Below, piece after piece: positions 39,433-47,697 of a DNA stretch of 64,000 nt. Every line of letters begins with the position of its first letter. Within the stretch, counting starts at the first letter, position 1. The translations under genes were made by a program, and so were the position numbers. The notes beneath the pieces are model-generated. The model made no database searches. It had not been told where the DNA came from and was given only the letters and a program-made list of their open reading frames with translations. Source of the DNA: Solemya velum gill symbiont (GTDB lineage: Bacteria > Pseudomonadota > Gammaproteobacteria > Chromatiales > Chromatiaceae); the NCBI RefSeq assembly GCF_000787395.1, contig NZ_JRAA01000001.1:682001-746000 (forward strand), written 5' to 3'.

Positions 39433-40683
39433 TTAAGAAGCTTCAGCCTGACGATCAAACCACTTGACGGCTTCCTCATCCCAGCCATCCATACGGATGT
39501 AGGAAGATTCGCGCGGGTTGTTGACCATGTTCGGATCAACTTCAACACCGACGCCTTCAAGGAAGTTCACCAGGCCGATACGTTCGATCATCTCACCGCA
39601 ACGCTCGTGCTCAAGTGCGTTCTCAGCCCAGAAATCAATGATCTCTTCAGCCAGTTCAACAATCTCTTCCCAATCTTCTTCGGTATCGAGCTTCTTGAAA
39701 GGAACAACAACGGTACCCATGAGGTCACCGATCTTGAGGGTACGCTTACCACCGATGAGGATGGTGACACCGCGGTCATCGCCGGGGTGCAGTGCTTTAG
39801 GCACAACGTTCAGGCAGTGCATACAACGGACACAGTCCTTGTTGTTCACTTCCAGGCTGTCATCGTCGTTCAGTGACAGTGCGTTGGTTGGGCAGCGAGT
39901 GATAATGTTATCGATCACGTGCTGGCGACCCTTGCGTCCAACGTAGGCCTTGAACTCGTCCTGGTTGACGTTCATGTCATCGCGCCAGGTACCGATAACT
40001 GCGAAGTCGGCACGCTCAACTGCGTTCTGACAATCGTTTCCGCAACCGGAGACCTTGAACTTGAACTTGTATGGAAGAGCAGGACGGTGGACATCGTCGG
40101 TGAAGTTATTCACCAGAAGGCGATGTGCTTTCTGCTCGTTGGTGCAGGACATCTCGCAACGCGCTGCGCCAACACATGACATTGCAGTACGTACACAAGG
40201 ACCGGCGCCACCAAGATCCCAACCATAGTCGTTGATCTCGTCAAAGAAGTGCTGGGTCTGTTCAGTATCAGTACCGATGAACATGATGTTACCGGTCTGT
40301 CCGTGGAAGGTGACCAGGCCTGAACCATACTTCTCCCAGCTGTCTGCCATCTGGCGCAGCATGTCAGTGCTGTAGTGGTTACCTGCAGGTGGCTGAACAC
40401 GCAGTGTATGGAATTCTTTTGATTCCGGGAATGCATGACCAACTTCTGAGAAACGTGGGATGATTCCGCCACCGTACTGGAATACAGAAACAGTTCCGCC
40501 CTTCCAGTAGCCTTTACGGGTTTCATATGAGTGCTCAAGCTGACCGAGAAGATCATTGGTCATCTTGTTGATACGCTCTTCCGGATGCTCGTCACGCAGA
40601 CGCTTGATACCGGAAATAAAGCTTGGCCAAGGACCGCTTTCCAGCTGGTCCAGCATCGGAGTATGGTGCTTATTAATTGCCAT
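39433..40683 (-). CDS. dsrA: DsrA, dissimilatory sulfite reductase alpha
   Basis: 416 residues. The sirohaem-4Fe-4S motifs are CVGAARC (CX5C) and CGNDC (CX3C); a ferredoxin module shows CPTNALSL and CVRCMHC. First gene of the dsr operon, with an AGGAGAACAAGCG leader before its ATG. The linked dsrEFH and dsrL show that this is the oxidative (reverse) type. Confidence 0.97.
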   Translation of the reverse strand: MAINKHHTPMLDQLESGPWPSFISGIKRLRDEHPEERINKMTNDLLGQLEHSYETRKGYWKGGTVSVFQYGGGIIPRFSEVGHAFPESKEFHTLRVQPPAGNHYSTDMLRQMADSWEKYGSGLVTFHGQTGNIMFIGTDTEQTQHFFDEINDYGWDLGGAGPCVRTAMSCVGAARCEMSCTNEQKAHRLLVNNFTDDVHRPALPYKFKFKVSGCGNDCQNAVERADFAVIGTWRDDMNVNQDEFKAYVGRKGRQHVIDNIITRCPTNALSLNDDDSLEVNNKDCVRCMHCLNVVPKALHPGDDRGVTILIGGKRTLKIGDLMGTVVVPFKKLDTEEDWEEIVELAEEIIDFWAENALEHERCGEMIERIGLVNFLEGVGVEVDPNMVNNPRESSYIRMDGWDEEAVKWFDRQAEAS

Positions 40684-40865
40684 TTCGCTTGTTCTCCTGA
40701 CTGAGACGCTTTAGTTCTAAATGCATAAAAAATTCTGTCGACCCACTTCGTGGAAGAGGATCAATAAATTCTGGTTCTTAACGAGAAGGGAGAAAAGTAC
40801 ATCACCTTCCCGTCCCATTAACAGCCGCTAATATAGTCCAGTGCAACACATCAGTGGTATTCCAC

Positions 40866-40929
40866 CAAAGTGGGGGAGAGGCAATTTATTGCTATCCCCT
40901 TGGGGATATGCCTACTTTGAACCGATGTA
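40866..40929. promoter_or_regulatory. Nested inverted repeats in the dsr control region
   Basis: The inner site is TATCCCC-TT-GGGGATA (40893-40908), 7-base arms. Outer CAAAGT...AGGCA can pair with TGCCTACTTTG at the right edge if 7 bases are looped out. Arms and spacing look like a protein-binding site shared by the two divergent transcription units. Confidence 0.45.
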
Positions 40930-41029
40930 CAGAAAACCACTGAATATCAGGTAAAATGCTGCTCCTCCACACTTTTTCTCTATAAATCCAATGAGTTAAG
41001 AAAAAAATAACCCTGTACAGAGAATGTGT

Positions 41030-41058
41030 TTGGCAGGTATCCTAGCCGCTACTCTATA
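41030..41058 (+). promoter_or_regulatory. Candidate sigma-70 promoter for the cassette
   Basis: TTGGCA at 41030-41035, 17 bases, TCTATA at 41053-41058 (or CTATAA one base on), about 27 bases before the ATG at 41086. Fair match, untested. Confidence 0.4.
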
Positions 41059-41085
41059 AGCAGTCAATAAAATTGTAATAAACCC

Positions 41086-42000
41086 ATGAATGTAGCAACG
41101 CAACATGATTCGCCCTTTCTGACGGCCAATAAAGAGGCCTATGAAAACTGGAAAAAATGGAAGCTCGAACAGCAACCGGCAGCAGAAATGCTTGCCGATC
41201 CAGTTGTCGTGCATAATCCTGCCGCGCTGACACAGTCGGAGCTTGACGCCATACGTGAACGCGTCAGGGCAACCAACTGGGTGCTGTTTCGTATGGAAGA
41301 GCGTGACACTCTTGACCAGAACACGATCAAACAGTTTGCATCTCAGCTGGGATTGACGAGCCTCGATGCCAACCTCAAGTCCGAAGAGAGCGGTGTCAGC
41401 GCAATTTGTGTGAAAAAACAGGAAAGCACCCCATATATCCCCTATACCAGCAGACAAATCAGCTGGCATACGGATGGTTATTACAATGACAGCGATGAAC
41501 AGATATACGGTATGTTGCTGTATTGCGTGCGACAGGCGGCTGAGGGTGGCAGCAACGACCTGATGGATCATGAACTGCTCTACATGATGCTGCGAGACGA
41601 GGACCCTGCAATGATCGACGCCCTCATGCACCCGGAGGCAATGACGATTCCGGCCAACATCGAAAATGGCGTCGAGATTCGTCCCGATCATACCGGGCCT
41701 GTTTTTTCGATTCGTGCCGACGGCAACCTGCACATGCGCTACTCTGCCCGAACACGCAATATTATCTGGCGGGATGACGCCGATACACAACGTGCAGCAG
41801 CACGCATTGTCGAATTGATGAGTGGAGATGAATACCCGGTGATCCATCACCACATGCAGCCCGGGGAAGGTGTCATCTGTAACAATGTCCTGCATCGCCG
41901 CGATGCTTTTAAAGATGGCGATGCACCGGAACAGCAGCGGCTATATTACCGCGCAAGATTCAGTGACCGTATCGCAGGAACCGGTTACCAAAACGGATAA
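41086..42000 (+). CDS. TauD/TfdA-like Fe(II)/2-oxoglutarate dioxygenase
   Basis: 304 residues. The iron-binding triad is visible: His128 and Asp130 in SWHTDGYYND, and distal His270 in NNVLHRRDAF; Arg289/Arg291 in YYRARF would hold 2-oxoglutarate. No signal peptide. The family oxidises taurine, other sulfonates and many other substrates; nothing here fixes the substrate. It is the first gene of a tight rightward cassette and is divergent from dsrA. No strong Shine-Dalgarno is seen before the ATG. Confidence 0.85.
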   Translation: MNVATQHDSPFLTANKEAYENWKKWKLEQQPAAEMLADPVVVHNPAALTQSELDAIRERVRATNWVLFRMEERDTLDQNTIKQFASQLGLTSLDANLKSEESGVSAICVKKQESTPYIPYTSRQISWHTDGYYNDSDEQIYGMLLYCVRQAAEGGSNDLMDHELLYMMLRDEDPAMIDALMHPEAMTIPANIENGVEIRPDHTGPVFSIRADGNLHMRYSARTRNIIWRDDADTQRAAARIVELMSGDEYPVIHHHMQPGEGVICNNVLHRRDAFKDGDAPEQQRLYYRARFSDRIAGTGYQNG

Positions 42001-42005
42001 AGATT

Positions 42006-42197
42006 ATGCTATTACTCAGTGAAATTATGATTGCCAACCAGCAGTTCAAGACCTTTGAGGAGCTTGAGGCTGCCGTGAGTGAAATTGCCAATAGCGGTGA
42101 ACGCTTTTTCCGTATCGACGTCAAACCCCAGTACTTCGATACACCGAATGACTGGGAAGAGCGTCTCGAAGCAGCTTTCAGCACACTTGGCAGGTAA
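42006..42197 (+). CDS. 63-residue protein in the dsr-linked cassette
   Basis: MLLLSEIMIANQQFKTFEEL... with a C-terminal RIDVKPQYFDTPNDWEERLEAAF. No membrane segment or cysteine. It starts 5 bases after the dioxygenase stop and ends 6 bases before the next ATG, so it is very likely translated with them; an internal ATG at 42027 is a second possible start. I have the impression that similar short proteins occur beside DsrC-like genes in sulfur oxidisers, but cannot confirm it. Function unknown. Confidence 0.7.
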   Translation: MLLLSEIMIANQQFKTFEELEAAVSEIANSGERFFRIDVKPQYFDTPNDWEERLEAAFSTLGR

Positions 42198-42203
42198 ATT
42201 GAC

Positions 42204-42917
42204 ATGACGGACATATTTGACCCGAACAAACTACAGGATACGGCTGCTGACTCATTGCGCAAGACGCTGGGACAGGACGCCCAGCTGGAAGGCGAACTGC
42301 ACGAACTTAAACAGCAGCTGGCAAAATTACCCGAAAGTGCAAACCCGCTCGAGCGCGCAAAACTTTTACTGGAGATGGCACGTGCCCACCAGATACTCGA
42401 GCGTGGCGCCGAGGCCTGGCCGCTGGGGCGTACTGCATTCGACATTTATGCAGAAGCCGAGGCCTGGGAAGAGGCAGCAGATGCCTGCGACATTCTCTAC
42501 CAGTGTGACCAGCCCGATTCACTTGTTGCTCTCGGTAATGGCGCCTGGCTAGGTGTGACATTCCCGATAGATCCGGAAATCAGCGTTCATCTGCTGAGCC
42601 ATATCGTTGACGACACCCCGGATGATGCCGACGGTGCTGCAGTTGCTGCCGCGACAGCCCTGTTCCTCGCAGATGTACGTGCCGAGGAAGGCACAGAGAA
42701 AGAGCGCCTCACCTTCTTCTCCAACCAGATGCTTGGACAGGTCGCACGGCGCCACTCACAGGTAGACAACGAGGAGCAGTTTTCCTTCTGGATCGAGAAA
42801 CTCGAACTCAACGATCCTGACAAATTCCTGGTACGTCTGCGCAACGTCATCGATGTGCTGGCACAGGATGACTGGTGGATCGACCGCGACGCAATCCAGG
42901 CATCACTACCCCACTAG
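42204..42917 (+). CDS. Unrecognised 237-residue protein of the cassette
   Basis: Acidic and helical, with a TPR-like middle (LERAKLLLEMARAHQILERGAEAWPLGRTAFDIYAEAEAWEEAADACDILYQC), and a C-terminal half with FWIEKLELNDPDKFLVRLRNVIDVLAQDDWW. No catalytic motif, signal or membrane segment. Gaps of 6 and 9 bases to its neighbours place it firmly in the operon. It may be a scaffold or adaptor for the Cas6-like protein that follows; this is inference from position only. Confidence 0.7.
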   Translation: MTDIFDPNKLQDTAADSLRKTLGQDAQLEGELHELKQQLAKLPESANPLERAKLLLEMARAHQILERGAEAWPLGRTAFDIYAEAEAWEEAADACDILYQCDQPDSLVALGNGAWLGVTFPIDPEISVHLLSHIVDDTPDDADGAAVAAATALFLADVRAEEGTEKERLTFFSNQMLGQVARRHSQVDNEEQFSFWIEKLELNDPDKFLVRLRNVIDVLAQDDWWIDRDAIQASLPH

Positions 42918-42926
42918 GTAACAGGC

Positions 42927-43622
42927 ATGTTCTGGGAAGAAGACGAAAAAATAAACGAAAAGGTACCGGATAGCATCCTAGATCTTCTGTTCGAGATTCG
43001 CGGACGTGAAATACCGGTCGACCACGCATACGCACTCTCGACTGCGATCACCTCGATTGCGCCCGAGATACTTGAGGATGGACGCTTCGGGGTACACACG
43101 ATTCATGTAGCCGGCTCGCAGAACGGCTGGGAAAGACCCGACTTCAACACCGAGAATCGTCTCATCATCTCGCGCAGAACCAAGTTCACCCTGCGCGTCC
43201 CACGTGAGCATGCCAGTGCGGCTGAAGAGAAACTCAGCGGCGCACAGCTCGACCTGGGCGGCTGCCAAATCACACTCGGCAAGGCAAAAGAACGTCCGCT
43301 GAGCAAGCAGGGAACAATCTTCTCACGCTACGTGCAGAGCGACCCGGATGAGAGCGAAATGAATTTCCTGCAGCGTATCGCCAATGAATTGAAACAGCAC
43401 GACATCCGCATCAAGAAGGCGATGTGCGGCAAAAACGTCAGTGTCTATACGCCGGACGGTCCGATCGAGAGCCGCAGCCTGATGCTGGCAGACCTGTTAA
43501 CCGAGGAGACTCTCAAGCTGCAGGAAGTTGGGCTAGGCCCCGGCAGGCACATGGGATTTGGCATCTTCATCCCGCACAAGGGCATAGAAGCGGTCAACAA
43601 AGGCGAAGAGGAAGAGAAGTGA
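42927..43622 (+). CDS. Cas6/Cmx6-like RAMP protein, orphan
   Basis: 231 residues that look like the Cas6 variant of MYXAN-type CRISPR systems (Cmx6). The N-terminal IPVDHAYALSTAITSIAPEI holds a possible catalytic His33. The middle has FTLRVPREHASAAEEKLSGAQLDLGG, KERPLSKQGTIFSRYV and FLQRIANEL. The C-terminus has RSLMLADLLTEETLKLQEVGLGPGRHMGFGIFIP with the glycine-rich loop G-x-G-P-G-R-x-x-G-F-G of Cas6. Cas6 cuts CRISPR RNA at a hairpin. No repeat array or other cas gene is in the window, and it sits in an operon with a DsrC paralogue. An AGGTAACAGGC site precedes the ATG. Confidence 0.75.
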   Translation: MFWEEDEKINEKVPDSILDLLFEIRGREIPVDHAYALSTAITSIAPEILEDGRFGVHTIHVAGSQNGWERPDFNTENRLIISRRTKFTLRVPREHASAAEEKLSGAQLDLGGCQITLGKAKERPLSKQGTIFSRYVQSDPDESEMNFLQRIANELKQHDIRIKKAMCGKNVSVYTPDGPIESRSLMLADLLTEETLKLQEVGLGPGRHMGFGIFIPHKGIEAVNKGEEEEK

Positions 43623-43718
43623 GTCTATCCCAAAGAGGCTAGTTGTCAGCACACACTCTCTTTTCATAAAATCTGCACACAATATTTATGACAATTTGAC
43701 AAGAACAGGAGTAGAAAC

Positions 43719-44042
43719 ATGGCACTTGATACTGACGCAAACGGCAATCTGACAGATCCAAACGCATGGAGCGAAGATGTTGCACGTGAACTTGCAGCAG
43801 CTGATGACACCATGAGCGAGCTGTCCCAGGAACATATGGATGTACTCAACTACCTGCGTGACGAGTACTTCAACAACAACCAGAACCAGCCGATGGAGCG
43901 TATGATCGTCAAGGGCATGAGCAAAGTCTGGGGCAAGAAAATCGGTAGCAAGGACCTCTACGTCCTTTTCCCGGGCGCACCCAGCAAGCAGGGCAACCGC
44001 ATTGCGGGACTGCCTTACATCGCACGTAAAGGCGGATATTGA
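43719..44042 (+). CDS. DsrC/TusE paralogue without redox cysteines (RspA type)
   Basis: 107 residues, clearly DsrC fold (ELSQEHMDVLNYLRDEYF; KVWGKKIGSKDLYVLFPGAPSKQGNRIAGLPY). The C-terminal arm ends IARKGGY: the position of DsrC Cys98 is Asn93 and that of Cys109 is Lys104; there is no cysteine in the protein. DsrC relatives lacking both cysteines have been called RspA and proposed to be regulators. AGGAG upstream; it lies 96 bases after the Cas6-like gene and is followed by a strong terminator. Confidence 0.88.
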   Translation: MALDTDANGNLTDPNAWSEDVARELAAADDTMSELSQEHMDVLNYLRDEYFNNNQNQPMERMIVKGMSKVWGKKIGSKDLYVLFPGAPSKQGNRIAGLPYIARKGGY

Positions 44043-44068
44043 TCTGTTAGAAGGTTCAATACCTGTTG

Positions 44069-44093
44069 AAAAGGCGGCTTCGGCCGCCTTTTT
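44069..44093 (+). terminator. Intrinsic terminator of the cassette
   Basis: AAAAGGCGGC pairs with GCCGCCTTTT around a 4-base TTCG loop, followed by T's, 27 bases after the rspA-type stop. Symmetric, so it could also act on leftward RNA. Confidence 0.92.
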
Positions 44094-44098
44094 CAGTT

Positions 44099-44186
44099 GG
44101 CAAGGCACAAAGTGAAAGGTGAAAGGCCTACTCTGCCCTGACAGCTTCACAACAAATTCTTGTACCTTGTGCCTTGTGCCTTGTGC
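44099..44186. repeat. Short tandem repeat with a partly complementary upstream arm
   Basis: Four 7-base units CTTGTRC (44159-44186; the first has A, three have G), preceded at 44099-44112 by GGCAAGGCACAAAG, which can pair with the repeats. It lies between the terminator and lgt. Possibly a slippage-prone spacer. Confidence 0.5.
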
Positions 44187-44262
44187 CTTTTACCAATTGA
44201 ACAACCACATGCGAATCCGGCAATGCTAAACTAGCCGCAGTTTGGCAAACCCACAGACCAAA

Positions 44263-45117
44263 ATGCTCACATACCCAGATCTCGACCCGGTCCTGCTCTC
44301 CATCGGATCACTGAAAATTCACTGGTACGGTATCATGTACCTGGTCGGTTTCGTCGCAGCCTGGTGGCTGGCACGCTATCGCGCCCGTACACAGCCAGCC
44401 CGCGGCTGGAAAGTAGCAGAGATAGAAGACCTGATTTTCTACGCCGCACTCGGCGTGATTCTTGGTGGCAGGCTTGGCTATATCCTGTTCTATTCATTTG
44501 ATGAAACGCTCGCCGATCCGATACGCATCCTGCGCATCTGGGAAGGCGGCATGGCATTCCATGGTGGCCTGCTGGGCGTCATGCTTGCGATGTGGCTGTA
44601 TGCAAGAAAAACCTCGCGCCGCTTTTTTGCAGTAACCGACTTTATCGCCCCGCTTGTACCAATCGGCCTGCTGACCGGTCGCATTGCCAATTTTATCAAT
44701 GCTGAACTCTGGGGTGGCCCGACATCACTTGCAGTCGGCATGAAAGTTCCCTGCGAAAGATCTTATGAGCTATGCCAGCGCGTTGGTGTATCAGATGTAG
44801 GCATGTCTGCACCAGTACATGCCTCTCAACTTTACGAGGCAGGACTGGAGGGTGCCCTTCTGTTCCTGATCCTGTGGTTCTACTCAGCCAAACAGAGAGC
44901 AGTGATGGCCGTCTCGGCGCTGTTCCTGATTTTCTATGGCCTGTTTCGCTTCTCGATAGAGTTTGTGCGCATGCCTGATGCGCATATCGGCTACCTGTTT
45001 GGCGGCTGGTTTACCATGGGTATGCTACTCTCTCTACCGATGATTATCGGTGGCGTCCTGTTATTGCTGGTCGCTTATAAAAAAAATATGGAGACCCCCA
45101 GTGCAACAGTATCTTGA
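44263..45117 (+). CDS. lgt: Lgt, prolipoprotein diacylglyceryl transferase
   Basis: 284 residues from the ATG at 44263 ([23 protein letters not shown]). Inner-membrane enzyme with about seven segments; the Lgt signature [13 protein letters not shown] is present, and the HG loop in AFHGGLLGV. It adds diacylglycerol to the lipobox Cys of proteins such as BamC and BamD in this window. It overlaps thyA by 17 bases. Confidence 0.96.
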   Translation: MLTYPDLDPVLLSIGSLKIHWYGIMYLVGFVAAWWLARYRARTQPARGWKVAEIEDLIFYAALGVILGGRLGYILFYSFDETLADPIRILRIWEGGMAFHGGLLGVMLAMWLYARKTSRRFFAVTDFIAPLVPIGLLTGRIANFINAELWGGPTSLAVGMKVPCERSYELCQRVGVSDVGMSAPVHASQLYEAGLEGALLFLILWFYSAKQRAVMAVSALFLIFYGLFRFSIEFVRMPDAHIGYLFGGWFTMGMLLSLPMIIGGVLLLLVAYKKNMETPSATVS

Positions 45118-45895
45118 CCTGATGCGCCTCGTGCGCGATGAAGGCACCCGCAAAGAAGACCGTACCGGTACAGGTACCCTGTCGCGTTTTGGCCACCAGA
45201 TGCGCTTCAACCTTGCCGATGGCTTCCCCATGGTAACCACCAAGAAACTGCATCTGCGCTCTATCATTCATGAACTGCTGTGGTTTCTGCAAGGCGATAC
45301 CAACACTCGTTACCTGAAAGAGAATGGTGTCTCCATCTGGGATGAATGGGCGGATGAAAATGGTGATCTTGGCCCTGTCTATGGCTACCAGTGGCGCTCA
45401 TGGCCGACACCGGACGGCAGACATATCGACCAGATCACACAGGTTATCGAGCAGATCAAAACCAATCCTGATTCTCGCCGCATTATCGTTTCAGCATGGA
45501 ATGTCGGTGAACTCGACAAGATGGCACTGGCACCCTGCCACGCCTTTTTCCAGTTTTACGTTGCTGACGGCAAACTCTCCTGTCAGCTCTACCAGCGCAG
45601 TGCCGATATCTTTCTGGGGGTACCCTTCAATATTGCTTCCTATGCACTACTGACCATGATGATGGCGCAGGTGTGTGGGCTGGAGCCTGGTGATTTCGTG
45701 CACACATTCGGTGATGCGCATCTCTATCTGAATCATCTTGAGCAGACTGACGAGCAACTTTCACGCACGCCTTTCGCGCTGCCGAGCATGCGTATAAATC
45801 CTGATATAAAAGACCTGTTTGAATTCAGCTTCGATGATTTCGAAGTGGTTGACTACCAGTGCCATCCTCATATCAAGGCACCGGTAGCCATTTAG
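45101..45895 (+). CDS. thyA: ThyA, thymidylate synthase
   Basis: 264 residues, GTG start at 45101 ([14 protein letters not shown]), 6 bases after GGAG inside lgt. Catalytic Cys in [13 protein letters not shown], with [11 protein letters not shown] and DLFLGVPFN-like (DIFLGVPFN) motifs. It makes dTMP from dUMP. The lgt-thyA pairing is common in gammaproteobacteria. It converges with arsM, 11 bases apart. Confidence 0.96.
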   Translation: MQQYLDLMRLVRDEGTRKEDRTGTGTLSRFGHQMRFNLADGFPMVTTKKLHLRSIIHELLWFLQGDTNTRYLKENGVSIWDEWADENGDLGPVYGYQWRSWPTPDGRHIDQITQVIEQIKTNPDSRRIIVSAWNVGELDKMALAPCHAFFQFYVADGKLSCQLYQRSADIFLGVPFNIASYALLTMMMAQVCGLEPGDFVHTFGDAHLYLNHLEQTDEQLSRTPFALPSMRINPDIKDLFEFSFDDFEVVDYQCHPHIKAPVAI

Positions 45896-45906
45896 ACAAA
45901 CAATAG

Positions 45907-46773
45907 TCAGGCAGGCTTGACCGCCTCGATGGTTGCAGAGGCAACATAGTCGGTGACACTCGTGCCCGGCGCCCAGTCCTTGATGAACTCTTTTGATTCA
46001 TCCTTCGGCTGAATCCGTACCTGCTCGAAACCGGCCGCGAGCATCATCTCTTCGAGATCGGCAACCAGGGATGCGTTGCCCATGCAACCGGCGACCAGGC
46101 CGATATCCTCTTTTATCTCCTGCGGCATTTCGGCAGTTGCAACAACGTCTGAAATCGCCACACGACCACCCGGCTTGAGCACACGGTAGGCCTCGCGGAA
46201 AACCTGCGGCTTGTCGGACGAAAGGTTAACAACGCAGTTGGAAATAATCACGTTAGCAGTGTCATCGGCAACCGGCAGGTACTCGATCTCGCCAAGTCGA
46301 AACTCGACGTTGGCAAACTTGCCTTTGACCGAATTGGCACGTGCCTTCGACAACATGTCCGGTGTCATGTCGATGCCGATCACGTGTCCGTCAGCACCCA
46401 CTTCTGCTGCTGCCAGGAAACAGTCAAAACCACCGCCGGCCCCCAGGTCAACGACAACCTCGCCCGGCTGCAGCGCTGCAATTGCCTTGGGATTACCGCA
46501 ACCGAGCCCCATGTCGGCACCTTCCGGCACCATATCAAGTTCCGCCTTGCTGTATCCGAGCCGGGTCGAAATCAGGGAACTGATCGCGATATCGTCGCTG
46601 ACGCCACAGCAGCTGCTCTCAACTCCGCAGCTGGCGCCTTCGTTATCTGCCTGCGCAACCTTCGCATAGGCCTCACGAATACTTTGCCGGTGAGCATCGT
46701 CACTGCTCGCGGCATCATTCTGCATATCATCAGAACAACATGAATCACTTTTGCTCACTATTTCGATCTCCAT
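45907..46773 (-). CDS. arsM: ArsM, arsenite S-adenosylmethionine methyltransferase
   Basis: 288 residues from the ATG at 46773. SAM site VVDLGAGGGFDCFLAAAEVG; the arsenic-binding cysteines fit GLGCGNP, SNCVVNLS and GCMGNAS. The N-terminus is Cys-rich (SCCSDD, SSCCGVSD). It methylates As(III). No arsR or arsenite pump is adjacent; the leader 46774-46914 separates it from the divergent tatD gene. Confidence 0.9.
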   Translation of the reverse strand: MEIEIVSKSDSCCSDDMQNDAASSDDAHRQSIREAYAKVAQADNEGASCGVESSCCGVSDDIAISSLISTRLGYSKAELDMVPEGADMGLGCGNPKAIAALQPGEVVVDLGAGGGFDCFLAAAEVGADGHVIGIDMTPDMLSKARANSVKGKFANVEFRLGEIEYLPVADDTANVIISNCVVNLSSDKPQVFREAYRVLKPGGRVAISDVVATAEMPQEIKEDIGLVAGCMGNASLVADLEEMMLAAGFEQVRIQPKDESKEFIKDWAPGTSVTDYVASATIEAVKPA

Positions 46774-46914
46774 AATTTTAGCTCTACCGTCCTTGTGAAA
46801 CGGTCGAATTGGCCTCTTCAACAATGGTATCGATGATAGCCGATTTCAACCCTCTGGTGGAGACAGCACAAGGAAGGGCTTTCCATTCACGCCACGGAAA
46901 GCCACAATACAGAA

Positions 46915-47697
46915 ATGATCGATAGCCATTGTCATCTTGATTTTGAAGAGTTTGACCGCGACCGTGATGCTGTACTGACGGAATCTGCCAACGCCGGTGT
47001 AACAGACCTGGTTATTCCGGGAACAACAGCAGATAGCTGGCTCCGCACACTACACCTGTGCCGCGAACACCCTTTTCTGCATGCAGCTCTAGGCCTGCAC
47101 CCCTACTTTATGGATCAGCACCAGGCACCGGATATTGACAGGCTCAGGGAACTGCTTGTTGAACACGGGGAAGTTGTCGCCGTAGGAGAAATCGGTCTCG
47201 ATTTTGCCCTCTCGGATCCGGACAGAAATCACCAGAAAAAGCTCGTGCAACAGCAGCTGGAAATTGCTGCAGAAATCGACCTTCCCGTGATTCTGCATGT
47301 CAGAAAAGCACATGACGAGATGATTCAGCTGCTAAAGCAGACACCTGTACGCGGCGGTACCGTGCACGCTTTCAATGGTTCACTACAGCAGGCAGGTCAT
47401 TACCAGGCTCTCGGATTCTGCCTCGGCTTCGGCGGCATGCTGACCTATCCGCATTCACGCAGACTGCACACACTCGCCAGCCAGGTTTCCCGCGAGACCA
47501 TCGTGCTGGAAACAGATGCTCCGGACATGACCGGATTCAATCATCATGGTGAACGCAACTCTCCTGCGTACCTGCCTGAGGTCCGTGATGAGATTGCTAA
47601 GTTGCGTAACGAATCACCTGATGAAGTTGAGCGCTATACAACAGAAAACGCCCGGCGGGTTTTCAACCTGCCGGGCGATTCCCAAGCTCATGTTTAA
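46915..47697 (+). CDS. TatD-family metal-dependent DNase
   Basis: 260 residues with the TatD pattern: [51 protein letters not shown] and ETDAPDM. Metal-dependent hydrolase/3'-exonuclease. The last codons encode a hairpin that acts as the terminator of the convergent clpB; the two genes overlap by 4 bases. YjjV/TatD/YcfH assignment within the family is not attempted. Confidence 0.92.
   Translation: MIDSHCHLDFEEFDRDRDAVLTESANAGVTDLVIPGTTADSWLRTLHLCREHPFLHAALGLHPYFMDQHQAPDIDRLRELLVEHGEVVAVGEIGLDFALSDPDRNHQKKLVQQQLEIAAEIDLPVILHVRKAHDEMIQLLKQTPVRGGTVHAFNGSLQQAGHYQALGFCLGFGGMLTYPHSRRLHTLASQVSRETIVLETDAPDMTGFNHHGERNSPAYLPEVRDEIAKLRNESPDEVERYTTENARRVFNLPGDSQAHV
47645..47677 (-). terminator. clpB terminator embedded in the tatD 3' end
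   Basis: CGCCCGGCGGGTT (47649-47661) pairs with AACCTGCCGGGCG (47665-47677), 13-base arms with one mismatch and a 3-base loop. Read leftward it is followed by TTTT (47645-47648), 16 bases past the clpB stop, within the tatD coding sequence. Confidence 0.8.

Larger units (their letters stand above)
40684..41085. promoter_or_regulatory. Divergent control region between dsrA and the tauD-like cassette
   Basis: 402 bases without a gene, AT-rich. It contains nested inverted repeats around 40866-40929, including TATCCCC-TT-GGGGATA at 40893-40908. No strong leftward -35/-10 pair was found for dsrA, which suggests an activator-dependent promoter. A rightward promoter candidate is listed separately. 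Confidence 0.6.

Noticed and set aside
26937-40683. dsr operon of a sulfate reducer
   Set aside because: dsrEFH and dsrL are present and the order is that of sulfur oxidisers, so the oxidative direction is the better reading.
40996-41895. 299-residue open frame opposite the dioxygenase gene
   Set aside because: The plus-strand dioxygenase has its full iron triad and operon context; the minus frame has no recognisable domain.
46211-46669. 152-residue open frame opposite arsM
   Set aside because: Ser/Pro-rich antisense shadow of a well-supported gene.
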